64,000 nt of DNA, from NCBI GenBank assembly GCA_027604685.1, contig JADHYX010000018.1:16640-80639 (forward strand). The letters are read 5' to 3'. Positions 37,089-47,756 of the stretch are shown in pieces (positions within the stretch are counted from its first letter, which is position 1; each line of letters opens with the position of its first letter). The notes beneath the pieces were generated by a model. It was not told the origin of the DNA, ran no database searches, and worked only from the letters and a program-made list of their open reading frames with translations. This DNA is from Lobulomyces angularis. Lineage: Eukaryota; Chytridiomycota; Chytridiomycetes; Lobulomycetales; Lobulomycetaceae. Made by a program: the position numbers and the translations under genes.

Positions 37089-37949
37089 ATGGAATTTTAT
37101 CCAACTTTTTATCAAAAAAATTCTAAAAAATGGTTAATTACAGCACAAAATGTTTATAACAAGGTAGTAAACATAGAAATAAAGTAAAATTTATTTTTAT
37201 TATCTATGTGAAAAATTTGTAACCAAAACTCTCATAAATCCAATGAAGAATACCAAACGATAATTAATAAACTAAGTATAAAAAATTTTGAAAAGGAAGA
37301 AAAAAAACGAGAATTAAAACTAAACTTAAAAATTTTTAAATCCAAAAATTAAACACTTTATAAAAAATTGGAGTTTGAAACTTCAAAAGATCGAGCTGGA
37401 AGTGCCAGGAAGTTGTAACTGCATATAAAGGAAATTTTACTAAATTTCGTAAAGGATTAATAATACATTTTCATGTTGGTTTTAAAAAGTGCTATAATTG
37501 AAGCTATTGAAATCCCGAACAAAACTTGAGAAGACTGAAATACTGAAATAAAGGTTAAAGGAAAAGTATTTAATTAAAATAGAAATAAAATTCAAATATT
37601 TAGCCAAACACCATCACTATATTATTCATGATTTATTAATAAAATAACAATGTAAATGTTTTAAGGAGATATCAGAAGCCACAATATTGTTCAAATTTCT
37701 TACAACAAAACATTGAAAAATGTTTTCAAAAGTTACATTTTTATCATTTAAGGATCGTTTAATTCATAAAAGCAGGTGTTTAGGAAACAAAGTTTTTTTG
37801 TAAATGAACTTTACACTGCAAAACCTTGTTCAAATTATGGAATACTAAATGATCCAAAAATTTTTTTAAGTACTATTTTTTGTAGTCATTGTAAGAAAAC
37901 AGTTGGAGGAGATGAAGATGCGGCAAAAGGCATTTTAATGAAAGGTTAA
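37089..37949 (+). pseudogene. Fanzor (eukaryotic TnpB-like RNA-guided nuclease) pseudogene
   Basis: Pieces in family order but in shifting frames: WLITAQNVYNKVVNI (N-terminal helix block, from ATG 37089), TSKDRAGSAR and TAYKGNFTKFRKGLI then HFHVGFK (about 37380-37490), DRLIHKSRCLGNKVF (about 37750-37797), and the C-terminal zinc ribbon with the last RuvC motif, NELYTAKPCSNYG...FCSHCKK...GDEDAAKGI (37804-37940). In TnpB/Fanzor the ribbon reads CxxC...CxxC followed by RDxNAAxNI; here the first pair has C..Y and RD is GD. Stops and frameshifts separate the pieces, and the RuvC Asp and Glu motifs in the middle are not readable. Family assignment is from remembered motifs. Confidence 0.7.
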
Positions 37950-38125
37950 TCTTAAATAAAATTTTTATAGAGATAAAAAATTAGAAAAACAAAAAATGGT
38001 CTGTGCCCAATGACGGTTAAGGAACTTGAAGTAGCAGTGGATTAATTTAACTTTTGTCAGCTATTTATTTAATTATTTTTTCAAAGTTTAAAGTTATTAA
38101 AATTTATAAAGTGTTATTATGGTTT

Positions 38126-38240
38126 ATTGAGGGGAGGCAGGAAATTAATTTAGCATTTTAAATTAATGAAGATTTTTTTAATAAAATTTTTGTCATTGTC
38201 AATTAAATTCTGGAAGATTTTTTTTCCAAACCCTCAATTA
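38126..38240 (-). repeat. right terminal inverted repeat
   Basis: Opposite-strand copy of the left repeat: ATTGAGGGGAGGCAGGAAAT at the inner end and AAACCCTCAATT at the outer end. The copy is followed by TGCCTCC at about 38244-38250, so GGAGGCA and TGCCTCC also bracket this copy alone. That leaves open that each copy is a small palindromic unit. Confidence 0.7.
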
Positions 38241-38410
38241 AATTGCCTCCTGAAAAATTATTATTAATTAACCATTTATTTGAGCAAATTCGTATAAAAC
38301 TTGAATGAAAGTATATCAACTTCAATTCTTAATTTAATTTTACTAATATTATCCAACTTCGTTGAATCATATTCAGAATTTGTGTTTAAATTCTTTTTCA
38401 AAATATAATT
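38241..38410. other. short spacer upstream of the cyclin gene
   Basis: About 170 bp, A/T-rich, between the inverted repeat and the cyclin start. The transposon relic therefore sits very close to the promoter of this gene. Confidence 0.4.
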
Positions 38411-39076
38411 ATGTTTTCTGAATTCAACAATACCATCAACACAGAGATGAAGTTGCGAATTATAAAAATCATCTCCAAAACTATAAAAAACCTATACCCT
38501 AAGACAAGCTCCAAGGATTTAAAAAGCATTCAAATTTTTTACTATAAATTAATATCAATCAATACCAAATTTTTAAAAAAGAAAATTACAATTTGTTCGA
38601 CCTTAACCGCTCTATTCTACTTGAATAAAGTAAAGAAAAGCCAAAAATTGAAATTCAACAATCAACCAAAATCAATTTTTAACCTTTTTTTATCCTGCTT
38701 GATCTTTGCTGATTTAGAGTTAAATGATCAGGAACTCAGTAACTCCTCATGGGCAAACTTAAGTGGCTTAACTGCAACTGAGATAGTTCAACTAAAAAAA
38801 AGTTTTTTGAACCTGGTTGACTATAACCTATTTGTAAATGTTAAGGAATTAAGTCACTTCTGTAAAACACTTGCGTTAAGTGTGAGTTTAGACAACGAAA
38901 ATCTTATCACAGCACCAAGTAACTCTGCTACTGCATATTATCCCGCAACAAATAACTTAAATTTTTCTTCTTGTTCAAATCAAAAATTTGACTTCATACC
39001 AAAATTGGATAATGGATTTTCCATTCCATCTAATGTCCAAAATTTTATTATACCTTCAAATTTTTTATTTTATTAA
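38411..39076 (+). CDS. PHO80/PCL-like cyclin
   Basis: A single-exon gene of 221 aa starting MFSEFNNTINTEMKLRII. The cyclin box is seen in ITICSTLTALFYLNKVKK, FNLFLSCLIFADLELNDQELSNSSWANLSGLTATEIVQLKKSFL and LVDYNLFVNVKELSHFCKTL, matching the helix order of the fungal PHO80/PCL group. Those cyclins partner Pho85-type kinases in phosphate sensing and the cell cycle; the partner here is unknown. The tail is Asn/Ser-rich. It is unusual here in lacking introns, which could mean intron loss. Confidence 0.78.
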   Translation: MFSEFNNTINTEMKLRIIKIISKTIKNLYPKTSSKDLKSIQIFYYKLISINTKFLKKKITICSTLTALFYLNKVKKSQKLKFNNQPKSIFNLFLSCLIFADLELNDQELSNSSWANLSGLTATEIVQLKKSFLNLVDYNLFVNVKELSHFCKTLALSVSLDNENLITAPSNSATAYYPATNNLNFSSCSNQKFDFIPKLDNGFSIPSNVQNFIIPSNFLFY

Positions 39077-39535
39077 ATATTTAGTTAGATTAAGTGTATT
39101 AGAATATTTGGTTATTTGAAAAACAGTTTTTAATTAAATATACTTCTTCTACAAATAATTATTTTGAGTTAAAAAAAAAGAAAATAAAAAAAGAATAAAA
39201 TTAAAATTAAATTCGATTAAACGTTGTTTAGATTTACAATTAGTATTGGTTCAAACCAATGTGAATTTCAACCGTCCTATACCTATTGAGGCAAAAAGGT
39301 TGGGAGTACTTAATTAAAAAACTCAAACATTAGGCAGAAATTATACCGTTGATATTTCAAAAATTATAAACTACAAAGTTTTAATTTAGAGTTGAACAAT
39401 TTATATAATAATCTTCAGTTTATATAAATTATAATCTTCATTTATTAAACATTTTCCAGAATTTTTTTTAGGATTGGTTGAAATTTTCTTAAACAACCAG
39501 ATAGTCTATTTAATAATAAATTAAAACATTGAAAG
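39077..39535. other. intergenic region with a 16-nt palindrome
   Basis: About 460 bp. ATTGGTTCAAACCAAT at about 39246-39261 is a perfect palindrome. It may be a protein-binding site. No gene was seen. Confidence 0.45.
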
Positions 39536-40825
39536 ATGCCAGTCCAGTATGCTCTATCATACAATAAATTAAGACCTACCAATGATAAATGTGATAAAAA
39601 TTTACACATTTACGCTACAATACTTAAAAAAGAAACTGAAAAGAGAAGATTGTATAAAAATATTAAACAAAAAAAAAAAAAAAAATTTGTTTCTTAACTT
39701 TAATAAACTTCTCTTAAATTTAGACAAAATTTAGAGAAAAGCACTAACGAGATAAAAAAACGGTTGCTGGAGCTGAACATAAAAAACAGTACAAGAATCG
39801 TTAATAATACCCATTATAATCAAACAAAAAGGGATACTCTAAAAAAGGAATCAATTAATTGTAAAAATAAAATATTTGGAAATGTAATTGAGGGCACCTC
39901 AACTCACCAAAAAGTAAAAAAAACTAGTATGGGACTGGATTGTAAAAACTTTTTTTCAAAAAAGAAACTGTTAACATATAAAACGACTTTTAATACAATT
40001 ACTGCTGATAATGAAAAATATAACTTGGATTACTTGACCAAAAAAAATGTCTTTGATGACAGTGAAAGTGAAGAGGATGTGAAAATTGAAGCTAAATCAA
40101 AAAAAGGTGAGAAAAAAATTCTGATTCTTAATTAAGTAATTTAAATAAAAGGCTATATATACGAAAAATTTTTGGATAAAAGGGTTAGAGTCTGTAAAGC
40201 AGTTAATGTGGAGATATTTGAACAGGGAAAATTCGAGCAAAAGATGTGTTTTAGTGAAAACAAGCTTAACAATTTTTTATCAAATCAAAAATTTGACACT
40301 GATGTAAATTTTGATGACGCTGTTTACAATAGATATTTAAAAAAGCAGCAACCATTAGTGACTCCTGTAATTGAAGTTACTCCAGACGAAAATACCAATT
40401 TTTTGAATACATCAAATAACTGTGATGTAAAAAAACCACTTTTGGAAACGCTACAACAGCAGGAGCAGGAGTTTAAAGATGTGAATTACGAAGAAAATTT
40501 TGATAATATATGTATTAGCGGTGTTTCAGAGGATGCTGAAAAAGAATCTTATAAAAAAGACTTAAATGTAACTTTCAATATTGAACACTCTAATGAAAAA
40601 AACCGTATTCCATTGAAATATCAACAGCAAGAACTAGAAAGAAACCAGTATGAGCAGCTACTCTTAGAAAACGTTACTGTAGACCTATCAGTGCCATCGA
40701 CTGACACCTGTTTTAACAGTAATAATTTTAAAGTAAAAGATAGTAAAACTGAATTATCTTCAAATGCACAAGAATTGAAGATATTGGAGCTTGAGAATTA
40801 TGATTTTTTTGAAGAGGAATTTTAA
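39536..40825 (+). CDS. coiled-coil, acidic protein, unknown function
   Basis: Exons 39536-39651, 39724-40106, 40152-40825 total 1173 nt (390 aa). The N-terminus MPVQYALSYNKLRPTNDK leads into a predicted coiled coil (LKKETEKRRLQNLEKSTNEIKKRLLELNIKN). The rest is Asn/Lys/Glu-rich and mostly unstructured, with an acidic SESEEDVKIE stretch and a very acidic end (ENYDFFEEEF). N-terminal short coiled coil plus a long disordered tail recalls shugoshin-like or kinetochore proteins, but no diagnostic motif was recognised, so this stays hypothetical. It follows the cyclin gene on the same strand. Confidence 0.6.
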
Positions 40826-41122
40826 ATAATGAATAATGCATACTTAGCTTAATTTTCATAGTTATCTAACAATTACATATCATTGACCTTAAATGTAAAA
40901 AAATTAATGCATGTTTAACTTTAAATAAATTCTGGAAATGTTTCGTATCTCGATAATATTTTTAGATTTTTTTTCAAAATTTAAGTATGTTGATGTTTTA
41001 TACTAAAGCTATATCAAAAACTGTTTTCAGTGAATATAACAAAAATATAAAATTTTTTAAAAATTCATAATAAATAAATTACTTGAATTAAATTATTAAA
41101 TAATTACAAAAAATAAGTTTTT
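40826..41122. other. convergent 3' spacer
   Basis: About 300 bp between the stops of the coiled-coil gene (plus) and the kinase-RhoGEF gene (minus). A/T-rich; probably both 3' UTRs. Confidence 0.5.
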
Positions 41123-44100
41123 TTATTGAAGCTTTTTACTAAATTCTTGCATCACTTTTGAACTACTAGCACTAAAATACCTTGTCTTTCCATTTTTCAC
41201 ATTCAAGGTAACAGAGAAGACATTCTTATAAATTACACTTCCTATTAAATTGATAATTCATTGTTAAAAAAAAGTAAAAACAAATACTTTTTTTACCTTC
41301 TTTCACAATGTCAGGGTGTCCTTCGCACTTTAAAAACTCAAAAGGAATCAAATTTCTGTACTTTAACACTTTTACAGATGGTTTTATAGCTTGTCCATTA
41401 TCTAGAAGATTTCTTAAACTAAACGGCTCGAGCTTATTATCTTCGTTTTTTGCATTCAAAAACTTCAAAATTAAAAGGCTGTCCCGCAGAAGAATCAACT
41501 TCCCTTGACCGTGTACTTTTGTTGAAGTAAAACTTGATCCCATTTTTAATTTTTGTACAGTATCTACTAGCAAAACTCTTTGCTTGGGTTTAAGCAAAAT
41601 CTTATAGTGAAAGATGTTAACTGTTATTTTTTAAATGAAATTATTTTACAGCAGGAGGCAAGTCAACAACGTTCACCATTAATTCCATCAATTTCTCGCA
41701 ATTTTCTATGGCATCTGCAAAATTTGTTTTAAATTCCAAAATCTCTTTAATGACAGAAAGGATTTTTGATGATGGATTCACGATAGATTTTTTGGCAGCT
41801 AACACAGTTAAAAGTTATTCCAAACTCAAGTAGAATTTTTTTTTACCAGAACATATGTTTCCATATTGAATAAGCCGGTTCACTGGTAAAGATATCAAAT
41901 CGAATAATTTACATCCAGTGCTAGTTTCCACTTCAGCAAGAAATTCTTTAAATTTTGCATTCTCACTTACCATCTTGTAGTATTCCCAAAATGTTTTACA
42001 CATATTACCACAATATTCTCCATAAAATAATTGAATTTCATTTGACTATCCATGTAAATAAGAAAATTTGTTAAAGCAAAAAAAAATTTATCCAATTAAT
42101 TTAGTACCAAGTTTTCCAAAAAAAATATGCAGCCTCTTTCTAACGTTCCCTCTGTTTCAAAACTACACAAATCACTTTTAAAATTTTGAAGTAGTTTTAA
42201 AGAGCATTGATGTATTTTTAATAAATTTTTAAACATTAATTCAACTTTGTCTTCTTTCACAACTTGTCCTTTCAGACTCGACATTAATGGATTTAAAAAA
42301 GCATCCAAGCAGTTTTCAATGTCGAGTAAAAATTTGTTTTCACTATCGTATATTTCTTCCAAAAATTTTAATAAAGACAGTCTCGAAGTTGTTAATTTTT
42401 TTGGCAAATTTTTTGAAAGAAATAGCTTAAACTCTTCACTCAGAATCAAAGTTTTATCACAAACTGTAGTAACTGAAGACGACAACTTTTTATCAAGATT
42501 AATTTGTGAAGAGTTTGACTTTTTCAATGATTTTGGTAATGTGCTTAATGATGTTTGCATTTGGGAACTTTCCGGCCTTCCTCTCTCCGTCGATTGTATA
42601 TTCGTTTGATTCTTTGGTTTTGAATCAAGCATGGCTTTTAAATTGCTTTGCGAGTTAGATTTTACATTATCTGGAAAAAGGGATTTTGTTCCTATAATGC
42701 TCAAATCTTGTGATGACACAGAATTTTTTAAGTTGGAAGATGATCGTTGCTTTAAAGGATTTTCCCTAGCAGCAGAATCTAATTTGCTAAAATCCTGTGA
42801 TGATTTGGAGGACTTTAGACTGGTCGATGAGTTTGATTTTGGGATTGTGGAGTTAATGGAATCATTCTGAATCTCTTGTTGATCTTGATACAATGGCTTC
42901 ATTTGCTGGCTTGTACTTCTAAAATAAGAGTGTTTCTTACCGTAAGTCTCATGAATGTTTATTCTTCCCATTTCTGGACGGACTGATGCCTGAAATTTTG
43001 ATGAGTTAAAAAAATTATTTCATAACAAATGTTACCTTCGCTGCTGCTGAAGGCTCCTTTTCATGACGTGAAGGTGATTGTGGTTTTTGCTGAGATGGTT
43101 TTTTTAAACCAGCAACCTAATAAAAATGCATATTAAATCGTCAGCTCTCCATTTTAAAATTTACTTTATTATATTGCGCCCACCAGTCGTCTTGGCTGAT
43201 TGATTAAAATTAAGTTTTAGCTTTTACTTTATTTTACTTACTCAATGACACTTTTTGAATTTTCTAACTTTTTTGTATTGGTCTTCAGTCTATATTCCAA
43301 GCTCTTTTTTAAAATATTTTTGTCAAAATTGTCAGCTGTAAGTATGAACGGATGCCTTAGCAGCTCTTCAGCGGTACTTCTCTATATCAATGAATTTTTA
43401 GTACGTAATACTATTTTTAGAAGTTGTTTAACTCGTTTTGGATCTTTTACGCAACACTTTGAGATGAAATCTCTGAATTCTGCGCTAAAAGTATTTGGTA
43501 GATGTGGAGGGGACTCTTTGGGTATAGCATATAATATCTTTGTAAAAGTATTTTAGAAAAATATGTGATGCTGTAATTGAAATTTTACATCCATTGGGTG
43601 CTGATTTCTACGGGGAACAATACCAGTAGCAATTTCAATTCCCATTACACCTAAACTCCAAATATCGACCTTCGTTCCATACTTATCACTTAAAATTATT
43701 TCTGGAGCAAGGTATAACTATTAAAATTATTCAGTATAAAAGAAGGTTGAATATAGAATATTAACTGGAGTTCCAACGAATGTTTCTCTATAATTTTTTG
43801 TACTAGTCATTTGTGCTGCAACTCCAAAGTCTGCAAGCTACAAAGTTTTTAATATAAATTTTTTATATATATTTTCATTACCTTTACACAACTATTGTTA
43901 TCAAACAAAACATTTGCCGCTAAAAAGAGTAAATAAAAAAAAAATTTGACATTTAACAGTACGCTTAATATCTCGATGAATTTTCATCGTTTTGTGTAAA
44001 TAATATAAAGATCGTAGCACTTCCCTACTAAAAAAAATATAAAATATTTTTGCTTTTACTCTATTTTAATAAGTACAGTATAAAGGAACAATGTGCTTCA

Positions 44101-44762
44101 GTTAATTTACAGTTATTAACCTAATGATGTGAAGGAATAAAAAATAAATGAAAAATAACAAAAAAATATAAAAAAAAGTTTATACCAATTCTTCTAGGGT
44201 TCCTCCGCCTAAAAACTCCATTGCAATACTAAGTTTGTTTTCCCACAACCAGGATCCTAATTCATTATTTAGTTATAATAGTATTGAAGGTAATAACCAT
44301 TGTATTTAGCTAAGTATGGACTATCACACTTTGCTTGAAAGTCTACCTCAATTAATAAATCTTCTATATCATCTTCAGTTTTTTCTAAATCAATTACTTT
44401 TAATGCTACTATTTGTTGCTGAGTTTTGGACATTCTAAAATTTTTTTTTGTATTAGTTATATTCTGGTTAATATTACGCCTTGTAAATCTCTCCATAACT
44501 TCCTTCTCCGACTTTGTGAAGCAACTGATACAGTAGTAAGGGATCAGAAGCTCTAAATTAGAAAATAAAAATAAATAGGAATTTAAAACTGTTTTAGATA
44601 TTTATGTGTAATTTTAATTTTTTTAAAGAGTTACTCAGGTGATATCATTGTGCCAGCTTTTTTCCCTCTAAGTGTTGCCCTTACATTGAAGTCTTCTGCT
44701 AACTTCGGCTAAACAAGAAGTTACATTTAAGAAGACCATGCATATTTTATTCTTTTTACCAT
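41123..44762 (-). CDS. Ste20-like protein kinase fused to RhoGEF DH-PH module
   Basis: Reading frame and GT-AG introns connect everything from ATG 44762-44760 to TAA 41125-41123. The first coding exon is only ATG. N-terminal kinase domain: ASDPLLLYQLLHKVGEGSYG loop, IVALKVIDLE, IHRDIKPANVLF, LADFGVAAQMTS, VGTPLYLAPEIIL, DIWSLGVMGIEIATG, HPM...SPPHLPN, the GCK/MST-type Ste20 pattern. A linker DDWWAQYNK-VAGLKKPSQQ and a Ser/Asn-rich region follow. Then a DH domain (LLKFLEEIYDSENKFLLDIE, NLLKIHQCSLKLLQNF, FWEYYKMVSENAKFKEFL, LISLPVNRLIQYGNI) and a PH-like end (GKLILLRDSLLILKFL, RYFSASSSKVMQEF). DH-PH activates Rho GTPases, so one protein may both phosphorylate and activate Rho. No stop or new start separates the halves. 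Confidence 0.78.
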
Positions 44763-44930
44763 ATTGAATTGCACTGGTTACTTTTATTATTCAAAATGTT
44801 AAGTTTTATTTTTTATTTTTTTTTTTAACTATTTATGATTGGTTAAAAGAAAGAAGAAAATGTGGCTATCCAAAATGAAACACAGATAAAAGTTTATTAT
44901 GCAAATAAATATATAATATTTAGAATTTAA

Positions 44931-47756
44931 TCAATTTCCAAACCAATCTATTTCTAATGATGTGGGAGGAATACCCCATTTTATTGAGTCCCTCTCCTGA
45001 ACGAATCCTGACAAATTAATTACAGCTTCAAATATGCCTCCAATCCCTAAATTTCAAAGCAATTGATTTAAAAATATAGGTAGTTTTCTGCTAACCTTCT
45101 CCAGCAACAAACCCGCTGGCTAAAGCAAAACCAAATATTTCAAACGATGTTGGACTTCGCCTTTTCCAAAAAAAACAAACTAAACTTCCTAAAAACATTG
45201 AGAATCCAATATATGGTTGCGGATTAATCATAGCAATTCCAAAAGCTAATAAGTTTGAAGATTAATTTTTACGACTGTGTTTAAAAATTACCATTCAGAT
45301 TTGGGAGATATTCCCTCTGTGTTTTAGATAAAAACTTGTATTTAAATATAGTAAAAATTATAATAAAAATGGTTAGTGCCAAGCTAAAATATCCGGAACT
45401 CATAGGAACGGTTCTTGATATTCCAGTTGTAACTGCTAATGTAACCTTAAAAAAAAGTAATCTGGTTAGCTGAATTCAATGAGATATTTTCTATACCGCA
45501 GTCCAACTTGCAACCGTAGGGGCCTGGAATTGACATGGTTTTGTGACCACAGTTGCATTTATAGTGGTGATTGGCGCTATATAGTAAATTACATTAAAAA
45601 ATTTTAAAAGTAAACTGTAAAGTACCCAAGAAGCAAGGATATGTAGTACCAAATAATGTAAATAATCCAACGGAAACAAAAACTGCTACTAATGATCCAA
45701 ACATCTAAAGAAATTAGTATTACTTTTTTTCTCAAGATACCTGGGCTATAAATTGAGCCTTGGGACTTGCATTTAAGAGATACCCAGTTTTTAGGTCACC
45801 GACCATATCAACAGTTTGAGCAGCGCAAGAGGCTGATAATTTTAATTTATAACGAAAATTTTATACCTGCAACATTTCCAGCAACTAGATTAGTACGCAA
45901 CATTTGATTTACGTCGTCAGTTCTAAAAGCAGCAAACATAAATTGACTTGTTTTTCCTATGGTAAAAAAAATGCATAACAATCAAAAAATTTTGCTTTAT
46001 ATATTCTTTACCTATAGAACCTGTAGGATTTATATCTGTTTCACCGGAACTTTGCACTCCTACAAAAGCCAAAACGAATCCAACTAAAATTGCTAAAACG
46101 CTTTGGAAAAAAGGTACTTTGAATAGGACCGTTAATACAACTATTGTAAAGGTACTCGATACAACTAATCCCCCTAGCCACCAAATCAACGGAACTAAAA
46201 TAAGTGGTAGGGAGAATAAAAAACTTTATTATTAAGTACCTTGTTCATGGGCAGGAGTATTGTCTTGAATTTCATGATGATCTCCAGCATGTGCAAATCT
46301 ATCTTCCTTTTCTATTTCTTTCTCTAGTACTAACCTACTAGTTTCACTATTAGGATCTACTAATTCAATATCGTTAATATTGTTCTCCTCTTTTTTCCCA
46401 AATAGCTTAGTTTTGGCTAATTTGTCACCATTGTGACTCCTTTTAAATATCTCAGTGAGCCCACTAAATGAATGCAAGATCATTCTCCATTTCGCAAATA
46501 ATTCACAAAACGCTGAAACAATCTATATATAGTATTTAGGTTTAAGTTTCAAAAATATTCAGTTAACCATAATTGTAACACCGGGCCAAAGCAACCAGAA
46601 TTGAGCAGACACTTTCCTGCTTAAGTCATCAGTAGCGAAACTTGCACTCGCTGTATCATATTTCGGAAAGCCATATGCTGTATTAACAACTCCTGCAGCA
46701 AAAAGTATTGGTCCGATTATTGCCCAACTAACAACACTGCCAATGAAAAAAGTGGAAGCTGTATTCATTCCTACTAGCATTCCTGATGCCAAAAAAGCGA
46801 GAGATATGTCCATCCTAATATATGGCTTAATAAATTTTCAAAATAAATTAAAAATTACCTCCATCTCCAAACCACATCAGCGGCCTGCAAAGCAGTGGAG
46901 TTTACCAGGTTTCCAACATAGTACAATATGTGCCACTGAGTTACCACGGGAACCCACCATGTAACACATTTTACAACTAGAGCAAAGAGGAATGACAAAC
47001 CTAAAATTTTTGCCTTCTTTTTAGCGCCTAATTCTCCAGCTTTTGAGCAATGTAAACTTTTTATTGTATTTGCGGCAATAGTAGGGGATGGAAACGGTAA
47101 ATTTTGTTTAAATCTGAATTTATTAAAATTTATTATTAGGAAAAAAATTACATACATGAAGTAATTTCTCAAGGGTATAGCGAAGAATAATCCATAATAT
47201 GCCGCACATAGAGACCAGAGCAGTAAAGTTACGAAGTCGTCCATTACTCTAGTAGACAATAAACCTTAACAAAATGCTTCATTTTTTTAAATAATGCGTT
47301 AATTTATACCTAGTCGATATAACGCAGGAATTGCACTAACAAATCCTGCTGATAGTCCTCCAGCAGCTGTAGCTAATTTATCAAAAGTAAAAAAAAAAAA
47401 ATTAAGATTATAAGTGAATTGAAAAAATAATGTAAAATTTTATTTACCAGCGGTTTGTACAGAGCAATTTTCTTTTGGCCCAAAATTTTTAAACGGTTTT
47501 AATATTGCAAAACCCATTACAGAACCACTTAATTTATAATAATTAAAAAAATTTCATTCCATTAAAATTATACATGATAGAAGCACCAAAAGACCAACCG
47601 CTATGCATGTATGTGTTAAAGTGATAAATAATTATAAGAAAAATACATTGTTAGACCAAGATACATATTAGAAGCACCAACAATACTTCCTAAAAAACTT
47701 CCAACAACCAAAGAACGAAGGGATGTTTGATTTTCATGAATATCTTTTGTTTGCAT
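44931..47756 (-). CDS. oligopeptide transporter, OPT superfamily
   Basis: A minus-strand gene of many short exons starting MQTKDIHENQTSLRSLVVGSFLG. It has about 14 hydrophobic segments and OPT features: GASNMYLGLTIGWSFGASI near the start, LSTRVMDDFVTLLLWSL, WHILYYVGNL...ALQAADVVW, a hydrophilic central loop rich in Glu/Asp (ELVDPNSETSRLVLEKEIEK), VGVQSSGETDINPTGSIGK, NLVAGNVAGAASCAAQTVDMVGDLKTGYL and FALASGFVAGEGLGGI. OPT members carry peptides or metal chelates into the cytosol with protons. Substrate not predictable. The upstream exon may be missing. 3' end is 168 bp from the start of the kinase-RhoGEF gene on the same strand. Confidence 0.88.

Larger units (their letters stand above)
36594..38240. 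mobile_element. decayed Fanzor-type transposon with long imperfect terminal inverted repeats
   Basis: About 1.65 kb bounded by inverted copies of a ~110-bp sequence (left 36594-36706, right 38126-38240). Between them lie fragments of a Fanzor/TnpB-like protein in several frames on the plus strand. Outer ends share AATTGAGGGTTT and inner ends share CTAAATTAATTTCCTGCCTC. No target-site duplication could be fixed by eye. The element lies between PEX11 and the cyclin gene in an otherwise gene-free 2.1-kb gap. It is probably immobile, because the protein frame is broken many times. Confidence 0.65.

Noticed and set aside
36594..38240. Two independent small MITEs rather than one element
   Set aside because: Possible, since each copy has short self-complementary ends, but the Fanzor fragments lie exactly between the inverted copies, so one element is simpler. 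Not excluded.
39246..39261. GGTTCAAACC resembling a tRNA T-arm
   Set aside because: No matching acceptor, D-arm or anticodon arm could be folded nearby; it is just a short palindrome.
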